Source: Mesotaenium endlicherianum
Taxonomy: Eukaryota; Streptophyta; Zygnematophyceae; Zygnematales; Mesotaeniaceae
Direction: 5' to 3'
Length of the DNA stretch: 64,000 nucleotides
NCBI GenBank assembly: GCA_009602735.1
Contig: WELA01004268.1
Location: forward strand, 1,198,363 to 1,262,362
Part shown: positions 12,428-23,370 of the stretch, piece by piece
Numbering within the stretch: the first letter of the stretch is position 1
Layout of the letters: each line of letters starts with the position of its first letter
Made by a program: the position numbers and the translations under genes
The notes under the pieces: generated by a model
Database searches by the model: none
The model's input: only the letters and a program-made list of their open reading frames with translations
Told to the model about the DNA's origin: nothing

Positions 12428-13141
12428 TGTAATGAATTAGTATATTGGACATATATAATATTCATTAGAATATATTAGTTGAATAAGTTCAGCCTGCTAA
12501 ACTTTAGTAAATATTAAGTTTGCTCGATTCTTTATACTTGGTTACTGACTCATTCGGGAGCAGCAGGCTGAATTCAATTAAGTCAGCTTGTTGACTTAGC
12601 TCAGCTTGCTGACACACTCTTTGACAATCAGCTGACTGCCGTACTTGGTAGCAGCGAACTGCCTAGTTATGCATCTAAGTGTGATGTGCTAGATGAGTGG
12701 CCAGATGACACCCTTAAGGTAGATGGCGATTCGGGATGATGGGAGATTGCTGTGGATATGGTTAGCCGAGGTCCTACCGACGTGGTTAACCCCCGAGTAG
12801 GCAGTGCCATCGCACTTGCCGTTGAACAGTATACTCATTCCATGTACATATGCTAGGTATTGCTTTCGAGGTCAGCATTTGGAACGAGGCTAACTCTCTT
12901 GTATTGCTTACTGAGAGATATCTGAATCCAAGGCGAGAAACCATTGATACAAACTGTCTTCTAGCCTTGCTTATGTATGATTTTACTGATTGCATGATTG
13001 ACGCTAGTTTACTTGCATTTGACTTGCGAGTATTGTTCACTGCTAGTGTGTTGTCTTTTGTTGTTAAATCACTTAACACAAAGCCCCATAAAGATTACTC
13101 GCTGATATAAGATACTTAAATTAACTGTTTAGTTGTTATCA
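12428..13141 (+). repeat. 5' LTR of chromovirus B
   Basis: Starts TGTAATGAATTAG and ends TTATCA. Aligns along its length with 6541-7259, for example GATGGGAGAT, GGTTAGCCGAGGTCCTACCG and GCCATCGCACTTGCCGTTGA. It abuts the truncated LTR fragment 12059-12427 of element A. Confidence 0.75.
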
Positions 13142-15411
13142 CCGTAGTCGTGTATGGTGAGGACTAGGTCTCAAGCTAGCAACTCTCGGGAAATGGAGGG
13201 TGAGGACAATGATAGCATTGTGGAAGGACAAGACGAAAGTCGCGTCTTTGGACCCCGTACCTACTTAGAAATGCTGCATGATGCAGGAGCTAGAGAAGCT
13301 GCCGAGCAGGTAGCAGCTCTTGCTGCAGTAGCAGACCAGCAAGCTGAGGATGAGCGTTTAGCCAAAGAGGTAGAGGAGGCAGTAAACAAAAGGGCCCTTG
13401 ATGAAAGGACAGTGAAAGAGCAGATGGCAGAGAGGACCAATCTCCGAAACCAACCTCCTCCTGTGCCTCCGGTTATATCTCTCCCTCAAATTTGCAAACA
13501 ACTGAGTGCAACAGGCATAGTCGGAGCGGCAGCAATCGGGAACGTTGAGGCTGCTACTAATTGAGCTAATGTTGCTGTTGCTGCGTTTGCCAAGCAACCA
13601 CCTCAGATTGTAGATTTGGGAGCTTTATTTGTGCAAATGTAATAGCAAATGGCGAGTATGTATCCGTCCCAACAGGAGGACAAAAGGATCATGATGGCAT
13701 TGCTGCGGGACAAAGACCAACTAAGTTCTCAAATCGCTGGTGGTGGTGGCAGAGGGCCTAGTAAGCCTAAGCCAAAACCTCCCAAGGACTATGATCATGA
13801 GGGAAACAAAATGTATCACCTGATCAAGTTTCTCGTTGATGTTGAGCAGTGGCTAGAGCACTACCCAATACTGCAGAACAACGAGAAAGTCAGGCACACT
13901 GGTGCTCTACTGAAAGGCAGTGCTGCAAACTGGTGGTAATACTGAATTGGATTCAGTATGCATGCTCGGCAAACAGATGAAGGAGACCATCAACAATACA
14001 GATTCCAAGAAAGTGCACACTTTGGATGATCTTGTTCCACCTGATGTCCAACATTTCTTTGCTAAGTCAAGAGAACAATGCGAAAGTCAGGAAAAGTCAG
14101 TCCCCCCTATCCTACAACATTGCATGATTGCAGGTAGGAAGGTGAGGGCATTTGTTGACGGAGGGGCGTCACATACTTTTATCCACAAGGACTTAGTTAA
14201 GCGGCTAATGCTGCCTACTGTCACCCAGGGAATAGAAAAAATATTTTTGGGAGATGCCTCAAGTATCTCGGGAGGAGTAATAATCAAGCCTAGTGAGGTC
14301 CAGTTAGGTTCTGGCATTGCAGTTCTAACTCAAACGCTTACATGTGAGGTACTCAACATGGGCTTCTATGATCTCGTGCTAGGCAGGTCCTGGCTTAACA
14401 GACATCAAGCTGAAGTGTGTTGGAGCAGAGGTACAGTTAAAGTGAGAGGAGCCAGTGATGGGCAGACTAACTTGGCACCCACCAATGCTCTTCATCTTGT
14501 CCTGTATGGATGGCAAATGAAGGAAAAGAAGACGCTTCCAAAAGGATGCAAATTGCTGAATGCAATATAGTTCATCGAAAGCTGGAACCAGAAGGAAGAC
14601 AAAACATTCTGTCTGCTGCTAAAAGGGGTATCTCCTCAACCTGAAGAAGTGTTTGAGAAAAAGGTGAGCCCTCCGGAGCACCCTACTACCGCAACCATTA
14701 ATGCTCAATATGATGATGTTTTCAACATGCCTCTAGGATTGCCCCCTAAAAGGGAAGTAGATCATAAGTGTAAGGTCATAGGTATATAAAGTGCATTTTT
14801 GAGTTTCATGAAATTATGTTTTGATTGTACAGTAGTGTAGCATGCATTTTTGTGGTCATTTTGATATAAAGTTCATAGAATTTGGTCAAGTATTGAGAGA
14901 GTTACGGATTTCTGAACTTTAATTAGTTTTGAGGTCGGTTGACGACTGTCCTGAATTTGCGGTGAGCACGACCGTCGGATTGACCGACAGCGTCGAGCGA
15001 TCTGGCCCGTTAGAATGAACTCGAACCTTCACGTAAGTTCGGCTGACGCGGAGTGCCAACTAGGTCGATTCACCTAGAAGTTTCGATTTAGCCTAGCGCG
15101 TCTAAGATAGAATATCTAGTAATGTCGATGCATGTATGTGGACGTCAATTCGGACCGACACGTCAAATTAGACTGATCTGGCTTACACACAAATATTCTG
15201 GAAGGGACGATTTGACGAACGCTTAGGAAAATCCGTAGCTTCCTCCTAGAGAGGAGCACCTAGGCAGAAAATTATAAATAGGCATAACTTCTTTGTTTCT
15301 TATCAGTTTTCACTTCTGTAAATTTCTACGGGTTTTTAATGACAAGGCCTTTCATCCTAGATCATTTTTGAGCAGTTTCTTACTACTCAAAATGATGAGT
15401 GATTTTCCTAA

Positions 15412-15670
15412 GCTTTCTTAGTGATATGCCGCTGCGGTAGGACGTCCCGTGCGTATCAACGACACAAGCAATGCATAATATGCAAGCAGGCTTTGCTGCA
15501 ATGGAGTCTACAATACATGTGGCTTTATAGCCAAACATTTTTGATGTTTGGCTATAAAGCCACATGTATTGTAGACTCCATTGCAGCAAAGCCTGCTTGC
15601 ATATTATGCATTGCTTGTGTCGTTGATACGCACCGGACGTCCTACCGCAGCGGCATATCACTAAGAAAGC
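15412..15670. repeat. 127-bp near-perfect hairpin at the left end of element C
   Basis: Arms 15412-15538 and 15544-15670 are reverse complements with one mismatch by eye, separated by 5 bp. An undetermined base (N) follows at 15671. The right arm matches the start of this LTR family, as judged from the related copies at 60985-61112 and 61905-62031. Confidence 0.95.
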
Positions 15671-15671
15671 N

Positions 15672-16490
15672 AATTTATTAAGTCGAGGTTGACGTACAAA
15701 ACTAAGTTCTACGTGTGTGAACCATCAACTTGGAAAGACCAACTTTGCATTGACTTTACGCATCCATATGTTGACATTCTCTAGATTTCCGAGTCACCAA
15801 AGTGTAGCGCGTTGAAGCATCTTCCGAATGGCACCGGTTTTGCGTCATTTGGTTAATTATCGAGCGAGATAGACGCGATCTAGTCCGCACTCCTTTCGGC
15901 ACCTAGCGAAATCACACCAAATGGCCAACTTGTGACTTAATGCACCCGAAGGTGACAATGTTGACTATTCGTGACCCCAAGGACCCCTAGCTTTGTGCGC
16001 ACAAATCCGCGAGCCCTTTTGACTACATAAGTCTTGCATATCCATAGTATAAGTGCATCATTGAGGCTATAACTTGGTGACTGCATCACCCACTTCTAGA
16101 GGAAGCTTTTTCAAGTTTCAGATTAACTTTTGAGGCGATATCTAGGTAGAACTAGGAGTCTTCGGTGCTGCCATCCACGACGATGCGCCCAACTCCGGCT
16201 TGCCAGCCCCAGCAGCAGCAGCAGCCCCAGCACTCTCAGCTGTCCCAGCAGACCCAGCCGCGCGGGGCTCCGCGTGGCCGCATTTCCATGGCCGCCACGA
16301 CGAGCGACCCCTGTTGGGCCTGCAAGAAGACGGGCCACTCTCGCCAGAACTGCACTATTGCGCAGAATGGCAAGCCCGGTGACTGTACCTACTGTGGCAA
16401 GGCCGGCCACCTGCAGATCGTATGCCTGCAGAAGAAGCGCGACGCCGAGAACGGACGCGCTCGTGACGGCCCTGCGCCAGCAGCAGGACT
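15672..16490 (+). repeat. Left terminal arm of element C (LTR plus zinc-knuckle segment)
   Basis: Matches 25313-26110 in reverse complement with about a dozen differences over 0.8 kb. About 450 bp are LTR-like. The rest is the start of the zinc-knuckle coding segment. LTR-type sequence of the same family is recognisable on the minus strand at 61450-62031. Confidence 0.9.
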
Positions 16491-19420
16491 TCGGGGCATG
16501 CGTACCCCTCGCACGGGTGGACGCCCCTCGATGATTGCAGCCTCGGCCACGATGGACGCCGCGCTGAACCCCGAAGCCGATTACTACTGTTTCGACGACG
16601 TCAGCGACGCCCTCGTAGAGGCCAACGCAGAGATCGCCAGACTCCGCGGCCTCGTCGCATTCGACAGTTACGACGCGTGCGGAGCCCTCTTCGCACGCGT
16701 CCAGCCGTCCGACGCTCCAGCTCCGACAGCTGGCGTCTGCGCAGCTCGTGTGCACTTTCATGACGCCGACACGTGGCAGCCCCAGAGGCTGGCATCTGGC
16801 GCTATAGCAGCGCTGCAGCCTCGCACGCGCCCGCCCCACGACAGAGCTACGGCGACCAGCGCCGCAGACGTCTGTGCAGACGCTTCTGCCAAACCTGCGC
16901 ACTCTGCGCTGATGTCCGTCAGCAGCCGCTGCACTCGTCCGGTTGGGCTGCCAGATGGCAGGCTGCAGGGGCACACGGTCCCGCTACCCTGCGTCATAGA
17001 CGCTGCAGCTCCTGACGCGCCCCTTGCCGGTCCGGCACACACGCCAGCACAGTCGCAGGCTCCAACAGCCCCTCTGGCCTGTGTTGCCCTGTTGACGCCA
17101 GCAATGCTTTCGGCAATCTGCGCAGCGACAGCTGTCGCGACGGGGCGCGCTCGCCAGTTGAGTACTACGACTACAGCACACACGGCTGCAGCGCCCCCCG
17201 CTCTGCGCGTCGCCAGCTCAGGCGCAGACCTACGCACCAGCCGGCAATGTCGGGATGATGGCCCCCTGCTGGCAGCTGCAAGCAGCAGGGTCCAGCAAGC
17301 ACTGACACATGCAGGTGTCCGGCAGGCCAGGCCGCTCCTGTCGGCAGCCTCGCGCACACTCGCGCTCTCACCCATCTGCTCACACCGCACACGGCGGCGC
17401 GAGGCTTGCCGGGCAGCCAACTACGGGACCGCAGCCCGGCAGCCACAGCAGCAGCTGCGCACGCCAGCTGCGCACACGTCCTTCCAAATGGCGCGCGCAC
17501 GCAGTCCGGCACGGCCAGCGCAGACCCGGCGGCCGTAATCATTATTCCTAGTCAAGGGGGGGGCACCCCTGACTACGGTGTGCAGCCAGACCGCCGGGCG
17601 TAGCGCCAATGGCACGATCCCGGTCGCGCAAAGCCAGGGCTTAAACCCTGGCTGCGCTCAAAACCCCTGCGTCGACGCAATTCGCGCTACGGGGGCCTCG
17701 GCGTACGCCCGCGCCAGAGGGAGGGCGTCACGAGCGGCATCCGAGGCAGTTGACGCGGACCTTGAAGGCGACCGGCCACGCGTCCCCGCAATCCCAGGAG
17801 CGATTGGAAGGCGCCACATGGCAGCCTCCCAGCAACCGCACCTGCGCCTGTCCCGGCAGCCGCGCCAGCAGCCGTCGCACCTGACGCGTGCGCGGCTGGC
17901 GAGACTTTGCCTGACGGCAGCTACACATCTGCGCATCTCTGCGCACGCCCGCACACGCCGCGCACAGCACTGCGAGGCTCGCTCAACAGCCCGCCACGCG
18001 GCCACCTCACGGCAGCCACGTCAGCCGCTGCGTACAGCACCTGCGCACACGTGCTGCCATTTGGCACGCGCACGCAGTCCGGCCCAGCCAGCGCAGATCT
18101 GGCAACCGCGACTGCCATCCCGAGCCAGGGGGCGACATCCCTGATTGCGCTGCGCGACCGTGTCTCCGTTCGGAATTGCGACGGCACGCACACGGTTGCG
18201 CAAAGCCAGGACTTAAACCCTGGCTGCGCACAAAACCCTTGGGCCTTCGCGATAAGCGTGGCGAGGGTCCCGGCGAGCACGCGCGCTATCTGGAGGGCGC
18301 CACGTACCTTGCTTGGGGCAGCCGATATCGACACCGACACCGGTCGGGCGACGCGACCTTGCAGGCCCTGGGGCGTCCTCGAAGCGCCACTTGCCAGGTT
18401 GCCAACAGCCAAGCCTGCGCCTGCTCTGGCGTTCGCGCCAGCGGCCGAAGCACCTGCGCCCGAAGCAGCGCTGGCATTCGCAGCCGCTCCACCGGAGGCA
18501 CCAGCGTTTGCCGAGGCGCCAGCTGCAGAAGGACCCGAGCCAGCGCATCTTACAACGCCAGTACCAGGTGGGCCAGTGCCACTTGGCGGCCTTCCGGTCG
18601 CCGAGGCAGCGCCAGCACCGACAGCTGAGCCAGCAAGCCTGGCACCTGCGCCGGCGACTGCGCAAGCATGCTCAGGAGCGCCCGCGCCCAGCGCGCCAGC
18701 GCCAGGCGCGTCAACACAGAATACGCCAGCGCCAGATGCACCAGCGTCAGGTGCGTCCGCGCTGGGAGCACCAGCGCCAGGAACGCCAGCACCAGGTGCG
18801 CCAGCGCCAGGTGCGTCCGCGCTGGGAGCACCAGCGCCAGGTACGCCAGCGCCACGTGTGCCAGCCGCTCGTCTGCCCGCTGTACCAGCGGCTGCGCCTG
18901 CTGTTGCCGCCGCGTGCAGCCTCATTCTGGCCTGCTGCGCACGCACAGTGCCACTTGGAGGCCGCACAGCTGACGGCAGCGCACGACGCAAGCACGTTTT
19001 GGTGGCAGCCACACGCCCAGCGGTGGCACAGAAGCGCGCCGGGCCGGATCAGGGGCGTCGCACAAAGGAGGCGCCGCGTCTGCCCCGCTCGTTCCGCGTG
19101 CTGGACACGCCAGCAGCGCCAGCGGCCTTCGCGCCTCATGGGATGGCCTCGCCGATGACCACGGTGCAGCTCAACGCCGAGGTCATCTCGCTGGCGCTTC
19201 ACCGCATGCCCGCAGTCTCCTTCGCGGAGCTCGGCGTGTCGATGGAAGTCACACGGCAGGCGACCCAGCTACTACTCCAGTCGTGCAGGGCCAGCCAGCG
19301 CGCCTCTAACGGCAGGCCAACGTCAGACGCAGCAGCCGCGGTGCTCTCCGCACCCGCGCGACCTGCGCATGAGCGCAAGATGATCAGCACGCCTAACGCT
19401 GCGTTTTTTCGCAGGGCATC
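16165..19420 (+). mobile_element. Gag-type region of element C with two zinc knuckles and long Pro/Ala repeats
   Basis: A Gln-rich lead is followed by two CCHC knuckles: CWACKKTGHSRQNC (16312-16353) and CTYCGKAGHLQIVC (16384-16425). These bind nucleic acid in gag proteins. The remaining 3 kb is low-complexity, Ala/Pro/Arg-rich and internally duplicated (about 17430-17830 against 18010-18320). An APAPGA/ASALGAPAPG-type repeat lies near 18690-18860. No capsid domain was recognised. Part of a fossil element. Confidence 0.65.
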
Positions 19421-21530
19421 GTGTTGGTCAACACGCAGGCCCCGCAGCAAATCATGATCGACACTGGCGCCCAGCCAGTCCTCATCAGCGTGCGCTACTT
19501 CCGCCAGCTGGGCCTCTCGTCAGCCGACCAAGAGGACTCGCCTACGCGGATCAACACTGCTGCCGGCACGTCCGAGACCATTACCGGGCGCACGCGGCTG
19601 GCCCTCCGCTTCATCTTTCGGCCCGGCACTCCGGATGAGACGACCATCCATCGGCATGCGTTGGTCACTCGCTCCGAGACCTTCGACGTGCTCCTTGGCC
19701 AGGACGTGCTCTTTCCTATCGGCGCCGCCGTGGATAGCTGGGTGGAGCGGGTCTTTTATCGACCCGACTGGCAGTCAGGATGGACCCGCACTGCATCTGT
19801 GCCACTTGACATCTTGGATCGTCGCTCAGCTGAGTCCGCCCTCTACGGCTTCATGGCGCTGGACGACGGTCGGACCGTGGTTCAGACCGATAAGGGGGGG
19901 GCCGAGGATGACGAGGTCTCCGTCGGCGCCGACTTACTGGAGACGCAGGAGGAGGATCCCAAGTTGTCTGGTGCCGAGCTCCACCTCACGCCCCAGGAGC
20001 AGGCTGACGCTCTAACCGCACAAGCCAGGGAGATAGTGCGGATCTACGCCGCGCATAACGCCATGATGCGTCAGATGGCGGCAGACGCCGTAGAGGCACA
20101 TGCCGTTGCCACGGTTGCCCTTACTGCTGCAGCCCACGCTCATGACGCAGCCACAGCCGCAGCAGCCATACCTAGGCCACAGCCTCCTGCGACGAGCGGA
20201 CCCTCCTCGAGATCACACGTCCGCGTCCGGCATGACGTGCCTGTGGGGGTCGCCATCCAGTACCGCATGGCATCCCAGTTGCCCTCACCCGCACCGTCGC
20301 ACAGGACAGGCGACTCGTGGCCACGCACTACCACGTCTGAGGATGAGGCCATGAGGCAGGCAGCGTTCCCAGGCAGGTCCGACGACGCGTCATTGAGCAG
20401 CGAGGAGGAGGAGTGGCAGGAGTGGTCCCAGGAGGCCGCAGAGGAGCCCGCAGCCCCGCCGTCAGCAGAGCCACCGCCGCCCACGCCTACAGCTCGCGTC
20501 CGACGCCAGCCTACAGGGCCTCCCGGCTTCAGTTCTCTCTCCCACGAGACCACGGCCAGTCCCCGTCGAGCCCATCCATGCGCCAGCGGGCCTAGTCGTC
20601 CGCTACAGCATGACTGTTCGACCAGCAACAAGTGCCGTGACGTCACGCACTTGTTCGCTGGCAACAGCCTGAGCACAGGCTGGCCAGGTCGCGCCTCCGC
20701 CAGCAATGCCTCCACGGTTCCTTTCTCCATTATTGACCCGCGCGCCGGACGTGCGCATCAGACAGTGGCCAGGACCAGCATCCTCGGTCCTCGGCGTACA
20801 GGCACTTTCCCCTACGCCGGGCCAGCTCTACGCTTCGCACGCCGCACTCTGCCCCTAGACCGGCATGCACGCGAGGTCACTCCGATCCGCGAGCATACCA
20901 GGGCTGCCCGCGAGGTCACGCCTCTGCGCGACACTCCAAGGGATGCACAAGAGGTCACTCCTCTTTGCGAGGGGAGAGAGGTCACTCCTCTGCGCGAGAC
21001 GCGCCCGCGCTCTGTCACACCGCCGTATGACGATCCGCGCGATCTCCGCACCCGCGAGCATGATGCACAGTCTTCCTCCACCACTGCAGCCCACGCACTA
21101 TACCAGACCCCGCCTGGCTGGCCTGCCGTTGTCTCGCAAAGCCACATAGCCAGCGACGGGCGGTCTGGGTCACCTCCTCATAAGGTGGCCCGCATCGCTG
21201 CGCGCCCCCGCAACCGTCATCCTCATCCGCACGCAACACGCGCAGGGCTCATGCAGCGCAGCCAGCGGGAGCGCGTCCACTCGCATCTCTTTCGCCGCTG
21301 CGCCCGCGAGTCCAACTCGCCCCACGTCAGCTCATTCGTCCTCGACAGGCAGCGCATTGGGACGAGCGCTCTGTCTGCACAATGCCCCTTTAGGCAAACC
21401 TTCGCGAGCGTCAACGCTCGTACTTTGATCAGCATTCCCAGCTGCCCCAACACACCGCCACAGAGCAGCTGGCCCTCGCCGCTTCACACCACGCAGACTA
21501 CAGGACGAGGGAGCAGTGGCAGCAGCAGTG
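19421..21530 (+). mobile_element. Aspartic protease and linker region of element C
   Basis: A retropepsin-like start, QIMIDTGAQPVLIS, has the catalytic DTGA at 19459-19470. The downstream FDVLLGQDVLFPIGA fits the second half of such proteases. Beyond about 20000 the frame is disordered, with Ala/His-rich and acidic stretches and a short tandem repeat built on REVTPLR (20868-21010). Part of a fossil element. Confidence 0.65.
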
Positions 21531-21531
21531 C

Positions 21532-22929
21532 GTGCGCGACGCGCAGGCTGTGGCCCGCCCAGTGCCCGAGGAGGCATTGCAGGACGCGCGTGCGCGCTGG
21601 TGCACATATCATGCACATTCTCGCACGGCTCGCCCGCAGCCGCTGCTCGAGCGCATTCCTCGACTTACTCGCCACTACGCAGAGCTTGCAGTGGCAGCCC
21701 TCCGCATGGCGCCCCATCAGCACAGTATGCTGCGCTCCTATCCACCGCCAGCGCAGGGCGGCGATCCCGCCCTGGGCTGTCGCCCCCTTCCTACGCCTAT
21801 CTACACCGCACAGCTCGACGAGCGTCTCGGCGGCATTGTCCTTGTTGAGCTCTTCGCCAGCATTGCGACAGGGTTGCTGGCCACCCTGCAGGCTGGCATC
21901 CCCGTACGTCGGTACGTCTACGTGGACACCGATGGCGAGGCGCAGCAGGTCGCCCGCAGGCAGATGGCCTTATGCCACGAGCGTTTCCCCGAGTTCTTCC
22001 CTGAGCATGCCTTCTACCGCGCCCAGACTGACTGGCCCATGGACATCCGCGACATTACAGCCGAGCACATCACGCGCCTCGGGCCCATCGACCTCATCAT
22101 TGCTGGCTGGGAGTGCCAGGCCTTCTCCATTGCGGGACGGGGCAACACGCTGGGTGACCCGCGTACGGCCTTGTTCTGGCACCTCCTCCGCGTCCTCAAC
22201 ATGGTTGAGGACCGCCAGCCGCCGCACACGCTCGCCTGGGTGTTGGAGAACATGGCTGTCCGCCACGATTCTCGGCCCAACGTCAGCGCCGACTTTTCCC
22301 TCTGCAGCAGCTACGTCGGTCGTGAGGCAGTCATTGACGCCGCTCAGATTGGTTCCTTTGCGCATCGTGTGCGCGCCTACTTCACCAACCTCGCCATGCC
22401 AGGCACGCTGGAGGCATTAGCGGCCGCACATCCTCGCCACACGCGCAACGTTGACTCCATTCTCGACGTGGCGCGCCTGGCCCAGCGCGTGGTCGTCCTT
22501 TCGCATCCTTCTCAGGCCCAGAGAGAGGTCCTCCACGACGTCACGCGGGCGCTTCCTACGTTTGTGAGTCGCTACGACAGCGCGGCCTACGTAAGCGACC
22601 AGCGCGGCATGCTCATTGACCTCGAGACTGGCATGTTCCAGCGACCTCGTGCCGTGGAGATGGAGCGTGCGATGGGCTTCCCTCCGCACCTCACACAGGT
22701 GGACGGCATTACCGAGGTCAACCGCGTGCGTCTCCATGGCCAGGCTATCTATGCCAACGTCTTGACGTGGCTTCTCCTGCAGACACAGGCCCTGACTCCC
22801 CTTTACGCCCAGGCTTGTGATCTTGAGATGGACCAGTCCTACAACGCCATGGACCGAGATTCCGACGGTGACGGCCGCGCCCCGCCTGGTACGACCTGGC
22901 ATTCCCAGCGCGAAGGTCCAGCTTCCTAG
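21532..22929 (+). CDS. DNMT3-like cytosine-5 DNA methyltransferase frame inside retroelement C
   Basis: An open frame of 465 codons whose residues from about 100 form a C5-cytosine methyltransferase, which moves a methyl group from S-adenosylmethionine to cytosine in DNA. Ordered motifs: motif I LVELFASIATGLLATLQAG (SAM binding), motif II YVYVDTDGEA, motif IV IIAGWECQAFSIAG with the catalytic Cys at 22114-22116, motif VI WVLENM, motif VIII AHRVRAYFTNL, a pre-motif IX VEMERAMGFP as in DNMT3/DRM proteins, and motif X HGQAIYANVLTWLL. The motif order is collinear, not circularly permuted as in plant DRM. It lies between protease and reverse transcriptase, so it would be made as part of the element's polyprotein. 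Its role is inferred: self-methylation of new copies has been proposed for such elements. Confidence 0.88.
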   Translation: MRDAQAVARPVPEEALQDARARWCTYHAHSRTARPQPLLERIPRLTRHYAELAVAALRMAPHQHSMLRSYPPPAQGGDPALGCRPLPTPIYTAQLDERLGGIVLVELFASIATGLLATLQAGIPVRRYVYVDTDGEAQQVARRQMALCHERFPEFFPEHAFYRAQTDWPMDIRDITAEHITRLGPIDLIIAGWECQAFSIAGRGNTLGDPRTALFWHLLRVLNMVEDRQPPHTLAWVLENMAVRHDSRPNVSADFSLCSSYVGREAVIDAAQIGSFAHRVRAYFTNLAMPGTLEALAAAHPRHTRNVDSILDVARLAQRVVVLSHPSQAQREVLHDVTRALPTFVSRYDSAAYVSDQRGMLIDLETGMFQRPRAVEMERAMGFPPHLTQVDGITEVNRVRLHGQAIYANVLTWLLLQTQALTPLYAQACDLEMDQSYNAMDRDSDGDGRAPPGTTWHSQREGPAS

Positions 22930-23370
22930 CAGCCGCCTGCGCCGCGTCCTGGTCCTCGTTCTGGATTGCCGGGGGGGGGCAGGAGAAGACAGGATTCCTC
23001 ACAGCGACCCAGAGAGTTTTGTTCCCCGTTTCTTTTTCCACGTTCTCCGCCGCCGACAGGTGGTGCAGGGCAGATGGCAGCTGCTGCCGAGGAGGGGGCA
23101 CCCGAGGCAGGACGAGCGCAGCCAGCTGCAGGACAAGTGACGCCTGCAGCCCCACAGATCATGCCAGCAGCAGGGCAGGAGGCGCCAGCCGCAGCGCAGA
23201 AGCCACCACCAGCTGTCCCTACTTGGAAGCTGGGGGGGACTCTCAATGGGGCACAGGCTGCTCAGCTTACGGCATTGCTGGATGCACGGCGCAGTGCTAG
23301 CTTTGCCAGCGGCATGCACGATCTTGGGCGCTACACAGGTCACCCTATGAGAGTATCCCTCTAGACAGAC

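Noticed and set aside
16123-16974. Long minus-strand frame over the zinc-knuckle region
   Set aside because: Shadow in GC-rich sequence; the plus strand has the two CCHC knuckles.
17921-19012. 363-codon Ala/Gly-rich minus-strand frame
   Set aside because: Mirror of the Pro/Ala repeat on the plus strand; no family motif.
20868-21020. CRISPR-like array
   Set aside because: Short coding repeat with variable spacing inside a eukaryotic retroelement frame.
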